In this document: positions 7,951 through 14,205 of the stretch, one piece after another
Position numbering within the stretch: the stretch's first letter is position 1
Layout: each line of letters starts with the position of its first letter
Source: an uncultured Bacilli bacterium
Lineage (GTDB): Bacteria > Bacillota_I > Bacilli_A > RF39 > UBA660
Length of the DNA: 15,883 bases
Assembly (NCBI GenBank): GCA_934086355.1
Contig: CAKOID010000020.1
Span: 1 to 15,883 of the forward strand
Direction: 5' to 3'
Program-made: the position numbers and the translations under genes
Notes under the pieces: model-generated
Told to the model about the DNA's origin: nothing
The model's database searches: none
Seen by the model: only the letters and a program-made list of their open reading frames with translations

Positions 7951-9087
7951 CTATTTTATTTTTATTTTTTCGTAAGCACCATGATAAATTATTTTTAAAT
8001 CATTAATTGATTCTTTAATGTCATTAGCACATTTTTCTTCTCTTAAATCATCATAATAATCATTTAATTTCTTATCATCTAATTCCAATCTTAAAACTAT
8101 ATGATAAGCATATTTTGTTTTAATTGGTTTACTTACTTCACCAGGAGATAATTTTAAAACTTCACTTTCAAGTTCACTTAATAACTCACCTTTTTTGTAA
8201 TATAATTCAAAATCAGTTTGATTTTCATCATATGCTTCACTATATTTTTTTATTAAATCATCAAAGTTTGTACCATTTTTTGCTTCTTCAACTATACTAT
8301 TTGCTAATTTTTCTTTTTGATTTATTGTTGTATCATTTAAACTTTTACCAGTATTTAAATCTACAGTAGTAAGTATAATTTGTTTCAACTTAATATAGTT
8401 ATCTTTATATGTTTCATTAGCATTATTCTTTTCATCTTCTGTTAAATCATTTCTTTTATTTTCACTATAAAGTTTTTTTATAATTCTTTTATAAAGTTTA
8501 TCAGTTTCACTCATCTTATCATAAGATTTATCAGTAGTACCATTTTCTCTCAAGAATTTTTTGTACTCTTTCTTGCCACCTAAACTTTTTATAAATGATT
8601 CTTTTTCTTTATCAAGTTCTTTTTTATCTTCATCAGTTAACTCAATATTGTTTTGATTTGCTATATTTTTTATTGCAGATGCAGTTTTTATATCACTTAT
8701 GGCAACTTCTTTTAAATAATCACGAACTGTCATTTTAGATTCATCATCATACATTACAGACAAATCATCACTAGTTATTTCATTAACTTTATCCTTATAA
8801 TAATTATATTTTGCTGAATATATATATATCATATAATCACTTTTTGTATAAGTATAATCATCAATACTTATTACTTTAGTATTGTATTTAGATTTATTTA
8901 TACCAAATATAATAGAAATAATAAGAATAATTAATACTAATAATAATATAAAGTATACTTTATATTTGTTTAACTTTGTTAAACAAATATTACTTTTTTG
9001 AGTTAATTTAGATTTCTTAATAAGTGGTTTTTTTTCTCCTTTCAAATTATTACTTATTACTTTATCATCTTTTATTCTTTTAGACAT
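7951..9087 (-). CDS. Membrane-anchored PrsA/SurA-like foldase (PpiC-type peptidyl-prolyl isomerase)
   Basis: PrsA-like proteins help secreted proteins fold at the outer face of the membrane and catalyse proline isomerisation. The protein has 378 residues: a 40-residue basic cytoplasmic N-terminus, one membrane helix (about 42-63), an N-terminal helical chaperone region (about 75-225, with TVRDYLKEVAISDIKTASAI), then a parvulin domain (about 233-335). The parvulin signature is LKQIILTT, SIVEEAKNGTNFDDLIKKYS, then YYKKGELLSELESEVLKLSPGEVSKPIK and YAYHIVLRL. There is no lipobox, so it is helix-anchored rather than a lipoprotein like Bacillus PrsA. GGGAG lies 9 nt before ATG 9087 and a canonical promoter lies at 9144-9172. 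It is first in a two-gene operon with the hendecad protein, a plausible client. Confidence 0.88.
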   Translation of the reverse strand: MSKRIKDDKVISNNLKGEKKPLIKKSKLTQKSNICLTKLNKYKVYFILLLVLIILIISIIFGINKSKYNTKVISIDDYTYTKSDYMIYIYSAKYNYYKDKVNEITSDDLSVMYDDESKMTVRDYLKEVAISDIKTASAIKNIANQNNIELTDEDKKELDKEKESFIKSLGGKKEYKKFLRENGTTDKSYDKMSETDKLYKRIIKKLYSENKRNDLTEDEKNNANETYKDNYIKLKQIILTTVDLNTGKSLNDTTINQKEKLANSIVEEAKNGTNFDDLIKKYSEAYDENQTDFELYYKKGELLSELESEVLKLSPGEVSKPIKTKYAYHIVLRLELDDKKLNDYYDDLREEKCANDIKESINDLKIIYHGAYEKIKIK

Positions 9088-9143
9088 ATATCAACACTCC
9101 CTACTATAGCCATATTACCCTCTTAAAGTAATAATTACTCTTT

Positions 9144-9172
9144 ATTCTATACAAATTTAAGATTTCTGTCAA
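9144..9172 (-). promoter_or_regulatory. Sigma-A promoter of the foldase/fibre operon
   Basis: Perfect TTGACA (9172-9167), a 17-bp spacer and TAGAAT (9149-9144) on the minus strand. The predicted start near 9137 gives a leader of about 50 nt with a small hairpin (AGTAA/TTACT) at its 5' end. Strong constitutive-type promoter. Confidence 0.85.
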
Positions 9173-9199
9173 TTGATTTATTTAACTTTTTTTAAATTT

Positions 9200-9236
9200 T
9201 CATCCTGATGATATTAAATTTATGAATTTAATTCAT
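9200..9236. promoter_or_regulatory. Two palindromes between divergent promoters (operator candidates)
   Basis: TCATC-CT-GATGA at 9200-9211 and ATGAATT-T-AATTCAT at 9222-9236 lie between the foldase -35 box (9167-9172) and the -35 box of the divergent small gene (9262). Arms are exact. Short palindromes occur by chance in AT-rich DNA, but their placement suits binding of a dimeric regulator; the divergent gene has a possible helix-turn-helix. Confidence 0.3.
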
Positions 9237-9261
9237 TTTTTATACTATATTAAAATAATAT

Positions 9262-9290
9262 TTGCATTTTTTGAGAATATGTTGTATTAT
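9262..9290 (+). promoter_or_regulatory. Promoter of the small orphan gene
   Basis: TTGCAT (9262-9267), a 17-bp spacer and TATTAT (9285-9290) on the plus strand, with AAAGGGG and then ATG 9320 downstream. Four of six and five of six consensus matches. Confidence 0.65.
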
Positions 9291-9319
9291 AGAAAAACAT
9301 TTTTGAAAGGGGAATAAAT

Positions 9320-9682
9320 ATGCAAATTTCAATAAAGGCAGTAGAATTAGTTGATAATGCTAGAAAAAAAGTTCTTATAGAAAGAGCTAAAGAAGTTAAG
9401 TCTATGATTTATAATTCTAATTTATCTTTGGATGGAATAATATCAAAAGGCTATTATCTTTATGAAAAAAAATATAAAGAGAGCTTAAGTATTCGTGAAT
9501 TGACTATATTATCATTATATATGATATTTCCAGATGATGATAAATTTATGAACATGTTATATAATTACAATTATGATTTTAATAAAGTGGCAAAACTATA
9601 TAGTGTAAATGGTACTGTTGTAAGATTAAGATATGATTGTTATATGTCTTTAAAAAATACAAAAATTTTGGAATTAAAATAA
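9320..9682 (+). CDS. Small hypothetical protein, possible helix-turn-helix
   Basis: Not recognised. It has 120 residues, is soluble, and has no signal peptide or membrane helix. Residues about 88-107 (FNKVAKLYSVNGTVVRLRYD) look like a helix-turn-helix with a following recognition helix, reminiscent of the C-terminal end of ImmA/IrrE-type proteins ('la..f.Vs...v..R'). There is no HExxH zinc motif. The rest (ERAKEVKSMIYNSNLSLDGI, ESLSIRELTILSLYMI) is predicted helical. The start is well supported: AAAGGGG lies 7 nt before ATG, with its own promoter and terminator. It is the only plus-strand gene in an otherwise minus-strand block from 3697 to 11618, and it diverges from the foldase operon. A DNA-binding or regulatory role is a guess. 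Confidence 0.6.
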   Translation: MQISIKAVELVDNARKKVLIERAKEVKSMIYNSNLSLDGIISKGYYLYEKKYKESLSIRELTILSLYMIFPDDDKFMNMLYNYNYDFNKVAKLYSVNGTVVRLRYDCYMSLKNTKILELK

Positions 9683-9710
9683 AACTTATTCATTTGTGAA
9701 TAAGCTTTTT
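9681..9710. terminator. Terminator between the small orphan gene and queA
   Basis: Perfect 8-bp stem CTTATTCA (9685-9692) with TGAATAAG (9697-9704), TTTG loop, then C and T5. An A-run before the stem supplies a U-tract in the other direction. The T-run touches the stop codon of queA (9709-9711), so one hairpin can serve both convergent genes. Confidence 0.85.
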
Positions 9711-10746
9711 ATTTTGTATTATTTTTTTCGATATACATTGCATCTCCAAATGAGAAAAATCTATATTTATTATCAACTGCTATTTTATAAGCGTTTAAAA
9801 TATATTCTTTTTTTGAGAAAGCACTAACTAACATTACTAATGTACTTTTTGGTAAATGGAAATTTGTTATTAAACCATCTATTGCTTTGAATTTGTATCC
9901 TGGATATATAAATATATCTGTATCTCCACTGCATGGAATGAATTTTTCATTATCTCTTAGAACAGTTTCTAAGGTTCTTGTACTTGTGGTGCCTACTGCA
10001 ATAATTTTTTTACCTAATTCTTTTGTTTTATTTAATATATTAGCGGCTTCTTTAGTAACAATAAAATGTTCAGTATGCATTTTATGTTTTGTTACGTCTG
10101 TAACGTTTACTGGTCTAAATGTACCTAAACCTACATGTAATGTTATATGAACAATATTAATTCCTTTTTCTTTAATTTTATCTAGTAATTCTTTTGTAAA
10201 ATGTAATCCTGCTGTTGGTGCTGCTGCAGAACCGTAATTTTTAGCATATACAGTTTGGTACCTATCTTTATCTTTTAATTTTTCATGAATATATGGTGGC
10301 AAAGGCATACTTCCTAATTTATCTAGTATTTCCATTAATATGCCATCATATAATAATTCTACTCTGGTTATTCCTTCTTCTAATATTTCATACACTTGTG
10401 CTTTTAAAATACCATCACCAAAAGAGATTATAGTATTTATTTTTAATCTTTTTTGTGGTTTTGCAAGACACTCCCATTTATTTGATGATAAATCTTTTAA
10501 TAATAAAAGTTCAATAACTGCTCCTGTATCTTCTTTTATACCTATAATTCTTGCCGGTATAACTTTTGTATCATTTATTACTAGACTATCTCCTTCATTT
10601 AAATAATCAATTATATTATAAAAATGTTTATGTTCTATATTACCATCTTTATCTAATACCATAAGTCTACTTTCACTTCTATTTTTAAGTGGAGTTTGTG
10701 CTATTAATTCTTCTGGTAGATAATAATTAAAATCTTCTGTTTTCAT
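9709..10746 (-). CDS. queA: S-adenosylmethionine:tRNA ribosyltransferase-isomerase
   Basis: Cytoplasmic enzyme that transfers and isomerises the ribosyl part of S-adenosylmethionine onto preQ1-34 in tRNA, making epoxyqueuosine; it acts directly after Tgt. The protein has 345 residues, the usual length. Motifs in order are [23 protein letters not shown] (6-28), [11 protein letters not shown] (57-67), SMPLPPYI (146-153), the hallmark [14 protein letters not shown] (171-184), THVGLG-type [13 protein letters not shown] (201-213), [16 protein letters not shown] (250-260), TDIFIYPGY (276-284) and [19 protein letters not shown] (292-310). ATG 10746 is preceded by GGAAGTGATT. It has its own promoter in the terminator region of uppP. 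tgt, normally next, lies 4.6 kb away on the same strand. Confidence 0.98.
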   Translation of the reverse strand: MKTEDFNYYLPEELIAQTPLKNRSESRLMVLDKDGNIEHKHFYNIIDYLNEGDSLVINDTKVIPARIIGIKEDTGAVIELLLLKDLSSNKWECLAKPQKRLKINTIISFGDGILKAQVYEILEEGITRVELLYDGILMEILDKLGSMPLPPYIHEKLKDKDRYQTVYAKNYGSAAAPTAGLHFTKELLDKIKEKGINIVHITLHVGLGTFRPVNVTDVTKHKMHTEHFIVTKEAANILNKTKELGKKIIAVGTTSTRTLETVLRDNEKFIPCSGDTDIFIYPGYKFKAIDGLITNFHLPKSTLVMLVSAFSKKEYILNAYKIAVDNKYRFFSFGDAMYIEKNNTK

Positions 10747-10771
10747 TGTTTAATCACTTCCAATATGAAAT

Positions 10772-10800
10772 ATTATAGCAAGAAAAAAGTACTATGTTAA
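10772..10800 (-). promoter_or_regulatory. queA promoter overlapping the uppP terminator
   Basis: Minus strand TTAACA (10800-10795), a 17-bp spacer and perfect TATAAT (10777-10772) with an upstream TG-N (extended -10). The -35 box is formed by the loop of the uppP terminator hairpin, and the terminator T-run is in the spacer. Confidence 0.8.
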
Positions 10801-10808
10801 GTACTTTA
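10783..10808 (-). terminator. uppP terminator
   Basis: Seven-bp stem (10807-10801 with 10792-10786, AAAGTAC against GTACTTT), 8-nt loop, then T-run on the minus strand. The first arm includes two bases of the uppP stop codon (10806-10808). Confidence 0.65.
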
Positions 10809-11618
10809 TCTAAAATATAATAATACAAATATTCCTATAATGAATAAGTATATTGAAAATTTCCATAACTTACCTTTTCTAACTATTTCTGTTAATACTT
10901 TATAGGTTAAATAAGTAAATATAAATGAAAATACAGTTCCTATTAAATAATAAATTAATAAGTTTGTACTTATGCCGGTTTCAATAACATCTGTTACACC
11001 TAATAACATTGTTGCAACACTTACTGGGAAATATAACATAAATGTATACTTTAATGCAGAAGATTTATTTAACTTACATAATAAACACCCTACTAATACC
11101 ATTCCACTTCTTGATAAACCTGGAAAAAGAGCTACTCCTTCTATTAAACCAATTATTATAGCGTCTTTATAGGTTATATCATAATCACCTTTGTTACCAT
11201 TTATATTTTTTACAATTAATAAACATATTCCTGTTATTATAAACATTAAACCTACTATCCAAGTTTTAGATAATGTTGTTTCTATTTCATCTTTAAATAA
11301 TATTCCTAATAATCCAACTGGTATAGTTCCTATTATAATCATTAAGCAGTATTTAAATTCTTTTTTATATTTTTCTCTACTATTTTTATCAAATATATAT
11401 TTAAAAAATCCATTTAATAAATTAATAACATCTTTCCAAAAAATTATTAATATTGCTATGAAAGAACCAAAATTAACAAATATTTCAAAATTTAAATCAT
11501 TAAACATATTAGTATTAAATAATTGTTTAAAAATGAATATATGTCCACTACTACTAATTGGTAATGGTTCTGTTATACCTTGTATTATTCCTAATATAAT
11601 ATATTTTATTAAATTCAT
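10806..11618 (-). CDS. uppP: Undecaprenyl-diphosphatase (BacA/UppP family)
   Basis: Integral membrane phosphatase that converts undecaprenyl diphosphate to the monophosphate lipid carrier for cell-wall precursors; extra copies give bacitracin resistance. The protein has 270 residues, the usual length, with about eight hydrophobic segments. Active-site motifs are QGITEPLPISSSGH (13-26, Glu17, the Ser triplet and His26) and LFPGLSRSG (164-172, Arg170), with Glu160 just before. The family's usual 'EFLPISS' is EPLPISS here. GGAGG lies 8 nt before ATG 11618. The upstream 153 nt form a structured leader candidate with its own extended -10 promoter, so expression may be controlled after initiation. 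The gene is monocistronic: a terminator follows and queA has its own promoter. Confidence 0.96.
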   Translation of the reverse strand: MNLIKYIILGIIQGITEPLPISSSGHIFIFKQLFNTNMFNDLNFEIFVNFGSFIAILIIFWKDVINLLNGFFKYIFDKNSREKYKKEFKYCLMIIIGTIPVGLLGILFKDEIETTLSKTWIVGLMFIITGICLLIVKNINGNKGDYDITYKDAIIIGLIEGVALFPGLSRSGMVLVGCLLCKLNKSSALKYTFMLYFPVSVATMLLGVTDVIETGISTNLLIYYLIGTVFSFIFTYLTYKVLTEIVRKGKLWKFSIYLFIIGIFVLLYFR

Positions 11619-11660
11619 AATTTATACCTCCATAAATTATATGTTATTACAAATAAAAAT

Positions 11661-11771
11661 ACGCAATGAAAATATGTATATTTCTTTGTTATTAATCGGA
11701 CGATTTCTTTCAAAGTGCGAGTAAAGTTTTTTTATCGGTTACACATATTTATTTAATTATCTTCATTGCGT
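11661..11771 (-). ncRNA. Candidate structured leader RNA of uppP
   Basis: On the minus strand this 111-nt segment is closed by a perfect 10-bp helix (ACGCAATGAA 11771-11762 with TTCATTGCGT 11670-11661). After an 11-nt asymmetric loop, a second helix of about 10-11 bp follows (AAATATGTGTA 11750-11740 with TATACATATTT 11680-11670, one G-U). The enclosed 59-nt core can form smaller helices (CTTTG with CAAAG; AATC-GTCC-GATT; CGAT with ATCG). The predicted transcription start falls on its first base. The closing 3' arm is followed by AUUUUUAUUU, as in an attenuator, about 40 nt before the uppP start. It matches no riboswitch class I can recall. The rest of the 11619-11964 gene-free stretch holds two promoters and plain AT-rich DNA. 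Confidence 0.5.
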
Positions 11772-11777
11772 AATATA

Positions 11778-11786
11778 ATTATATCA
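11778..11786 (-). promoter_or_regulatory. Extended -10 promoter of the uppP leader
   Basis: TGA-TATAAT on the minus strand (11786-11778): a perfect -10 box with the extended TG motif, and no good -35 box at 17 bp (T-rich only). Transcription would start at about 11771, the first base of the closing helix of the leader RNA. Confidence 0.65.
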
Positions 11787-11911
11787 ATAAAAAGTTAAAA
11801 AAGTAAATATTTTTTTTGATTTATTTAAATTTTTTTAATAATATTCCAAATTTTATTCTTATTTTCGTATTTTTTTCCTTTAATTACTGTTTTTTTATAC
11901 TTTACATATAC

Positions 11912-11940
11912 TAGACTTAATTTAGATATTTTGATACAAT
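11912..11940 (+). promoter_or_regulatory. Promoter of the Lys/Glu-rich protein gene
   Basis: TAGACT (11912-11917), a 17-bp spacer and TACAAT (11935-11940) with TG-A before it (extended -10). The predicted start near 11947 lies past the ATG at 11941, so it favours the ATG at 11965 as the true start. Confidence 0.65.
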
Positions 11941-11964
11941 ATGCTTGTATTGAGTGGTGAAATT

Positions 11965-14190
11965 ATGAATTCTAATAAAAAAGATGTTAATGATTATTTT
12001 AAATATTTAAAGTTGTATTATATAGCTCTTGCTAAGAAAAAGAAAAAAGAATTGGAAGAAAAGAAAAAAAAGGAAGAAGAATTAAATTTAAGAAGAAAAA
12101 AATTAGATGACGTAGTTAATAATAGAAGAAAAAAAGTTGTAAGTTCTAAACCTATTGCTGTTAAAACTAAGGAAACTAAAGTTGATAAGAGTGTAGATAA
12201 GAGTAATGTTAAAAATCCTAAAGCTGTTAGAAGTGCTGTTATAAATAATGGGCAAAAGAATTTAGAGGAAATAAAAAGGAAGCAACAAGAAAAATTAATG
12301 GCTGAACTAAAAAAGAAGAAAGAAGAAGAGCAGAAGAAAAAAGATGAAGAAAAACAAAAACAAGAAAAGGAATTAAAACAAAAATTAGAAGCTGAAAAAA
12401 AGAAAAAAGAATTAGAGGAAAAGAAAAAACAAGAAGAAGAAAAAAAGAAAAAAGAAGAAATTGAAAAGCAAAAAAAATTAGATGAAGCAAAGAAGAAGCA
12501 ACAAGAAAAATTAAAAAAAGAAATTGAAGAAAAAAAGAAAAAAGATGAAGAAAATAAAAAGCTTGAGGAAATTAAGAAAAAAGAACAAAATAAGAATGAA
12601 AAAGATGCTAAAAACGTAAAAAATAATAATAAAGTTGTAAATCGTAAAGAAAAAATCGAAAATAAATCGAATGATAAAAAAGAAAATAAAACAAATGACA
12701 AAAATAATAAAAGTGAAACAAAATATAATGTAAAAAAAGATACTAAATCAGATAATAATAAAACTAGTGATGATAATAATAAAAATATTTCGGAAAAAGA
12801 TGACAAACAATCTAAGGATAAATTAAATAATAAAGATAAAAAGAATGTAAAAGTTTCTTCAGTTCAGGAAAAAGATAAAGATAAAAAAGAAGAAATTAAA
12901 AAAGATAAAAAAAAGAAAAATGAAAAAGATATAGAAAAAGAAAATAAAGAGAAATATTTAGAAGAAGGAAAAAAAGAATTTATTTCATCTATTAATAAAA
13001 AAATTAAAAAAGATTATGAATCTCTTAATGAACTTAAAATGGAAATTTATAGAATAAATCAAGAATTGGAAAATGAAAAAGACTTGAATGAAATAAATAA
13101 ATTAATTGAAAGAGCTAATAAAAATAGCAAAGAAACAAAAGAAGTTATTAACAGAATTAATATGATTAAAGATGGTAGTATAATAACAATTGCCTACTCT
13201 TTATCTAAAACTCAACCTAAATCTTTAAAAGATTATATTGATTTATTAAAGAAAGAAAATAACAATACTAAATATTTAAATGAATTATATCCAGAATTTA
13301 AATATAAATTAGATTATACAGAAGAAGTTAATTATATTAATAAAGAAAATGGATTACTTATATCAAATTTAAATAATAAAAAAGGTAATTTAGATAAATT
13401 AGAAACTAAAAAAGATAATACTGAAAAAAATATGGATGGTTATAATGATAAGCTATTAAAATTTAGAGATAAATTGTTAAAATTTCAAATGACTATTATG
13501 AATTATAATACTAAAATAAAAAATATTGTTCCTAAAGAGGAGTTGGTAACTAAATATTTCTTAGGAGATAGAGAAATAAAAAATAGTTCAGAACTTAAAA
13601 AGGTTTCTATAAAAATTGCTAGTGAAAGTAATAAAAATCCTGAAGAAGTATTTAATAATTTAAGAAGTAAATTAAGGGTAGTACAAGAAAAAAATATTGT
13701 ACCAAGCGCTAATTATAAAACTGATTTATTAAAAGAAAAAACTTCTTTAAATATGACTAAGAAAGAGATTTTGGAAACTTTAAATGAAGTTCGTGAATTT
13801 AAAGATGAAATTAGTAATGAATATAATGATGTTCTTAGTACTAGTGAATTTTATAATTATTATTCTGAAATAGAATCTTTAGAAAATAAGTTATCTAGGG
13901 AAAATGATAAGACAAATATTTTAAGTAATGAAATTGATAAAAATATATTAGATAATGATAAAAAAGTTATGGAAATAGAAAAAATAAATTTAGAAAAGAA
14001 AAAGAAAGAAGAAATGGAAAAAAATAAAAAACAACAACAAAAGAATCAACAGCAACAAAATCAACAAAATAGTTTAAATCAAAATATGAACCCATATATG
14101 AATAATATTATGTATAATAATATGTATCAAAATCCGTATGACAATTATGAATACGAAGAAGAAAAAACAAGAGGCGGTCGTTCTAGATGA
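11965..14190 (+). CDS. Lys/Glu-rich coiled-coil protein with Gln/Asn-rich tail
   Basis: Not recognised. It has 741 residues from ATG 11965, preceded by GTGGTGA; ATG 11941 would add 8 residues but lies upstream of the predicted transcription start. No signal peptide or membrane helix is visible, so it is probably cytoplasmic. It begins with a short globular-looking segment (NDYFKYLKLYYIAL), followed by a highly charged Lys/Glu/Asp/Asn region to about residue 330, much of it probably single helix or disordered. About 331-680 is less biased and helical, with repeated coiled-coil stretches (for example SLNELKMEIYRINQELENE) and probable folded helices (EELVTKYFLGDREIKNSSEL). The tail (about 690-741) is Gln/Asn then Met/Tyr/Asn-rich and ends EEEKTRGGRSR. 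A scaffold or cytoskeleton-like role is conceivable but unsupported. The low-complexity half is encoded by almost pure A/G on the plus strand. Confidence 0.7.
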   Translation: MNSNKKDVNDYFKYLKLYYIALAKKKKKELEEKKKKEEELNLRRKKLDDVVNNRRKKVVSSKPIAVKTKETKVDKSVDKSNVKNPKAVRSAVINNGQKNLEEIKRKQQEKLMAELKKKKEEEQKKKDEEKQKQEKELKQKLEAEKKKKELEEKKKQEEEKKKKEEIEKQKKLDEAKKKQQEKLKKEIEEKKKKDEENKKLEEIKKKEQNKNEKDAKNVKNNNKVVNRKEKIENKSNDKKENKTNDKNNKSETKYNVKKDTKSDNNKTSDDNNKNISEKDDKQSKDKLNNKDKKNVKVSSVQEKDKDKKEEIKKDKKKKNEKDIEKENKEKYLEEGKKEFISSINKKIKKDYESLNELKMEIYRINQELENEKDLNEINKLIERANKNSKETKEVINRINMIKDGSIITIAYSLSKTQPKSLKDYIDLLKKENNNTKYLNELYPEFKYKLDYTEEVNYINKENGLLISNLNNKKGNLDKLETKKDNTEKNMDGYNDKLLKFRDKLLKFQMTIMNYNTKIKNIVPKEELVTKYFLGDREIKNSSELKKVSIKIASESNKNPEEVFNNLRSKLRVVQEKNIVPSANYKTDLLKEKTSLNMTKKEILETLNEVREFKDEISNEYNDVLSTSEFYNYYSEIESLENKLSRENDKTNILSNEIDKNILDNDKKVMEIEKINLEKKKKEEMEKNKKQQQKNQQQQNQQNSLNQNMNPYMNNIMYNNMYQNPYDNYEYEEEKTRGGRSR

Positions 14191-14205
14191 GTCTCTTGTT
14201 TTTTT
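14162..14205. terminator. Bidirectional terminator inside the ends of convergent genes
   Basis: Twelve-bp perfect stem (14162-14173, AAAAAACAAGAG, with 14193-14204) around a 19-nt loop, T7 on the plus strand and A6 (T6 on the minus) at the other end. The left arm codes the last residues of the Lys/Glu-rich protein, its TGA stop (14188-14190) is in the loop, and the right arm reaches the stop codon of the opposing surface-protein gene. Confidence 0.85.

Noticed and set aside
11191..11724. Plus-strand open frame of 177 codons opposite uppP and its leader
   Set aside because: Overlaps the clearly real uppP on the other strand, and no ribosome site precedes it.
11661..11771. Assigning the uppP leader to a known riboswitch or T-box
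   Set aside because: No T-box, TPP, purine, SAM, c-di-GMP or preQ1 consensus segments that I can recall are present; left as an unclassified candidate.
12018..12806. Minus-strand open frame of 262 codons rich in Phe and Ser
   Set aside because: Shadow of the Lys/Glu-rich gene; stop codons are simply rare opposite AAA/GAA-rich sequence.
14188..14190. TGA as tryptophan (Mycoplasma-type code)
   Set aside because: This TGA sits in the loop of a terminator at the natural gene end, Trp residues are coded by TGG, and all genes are intact under the standard code.
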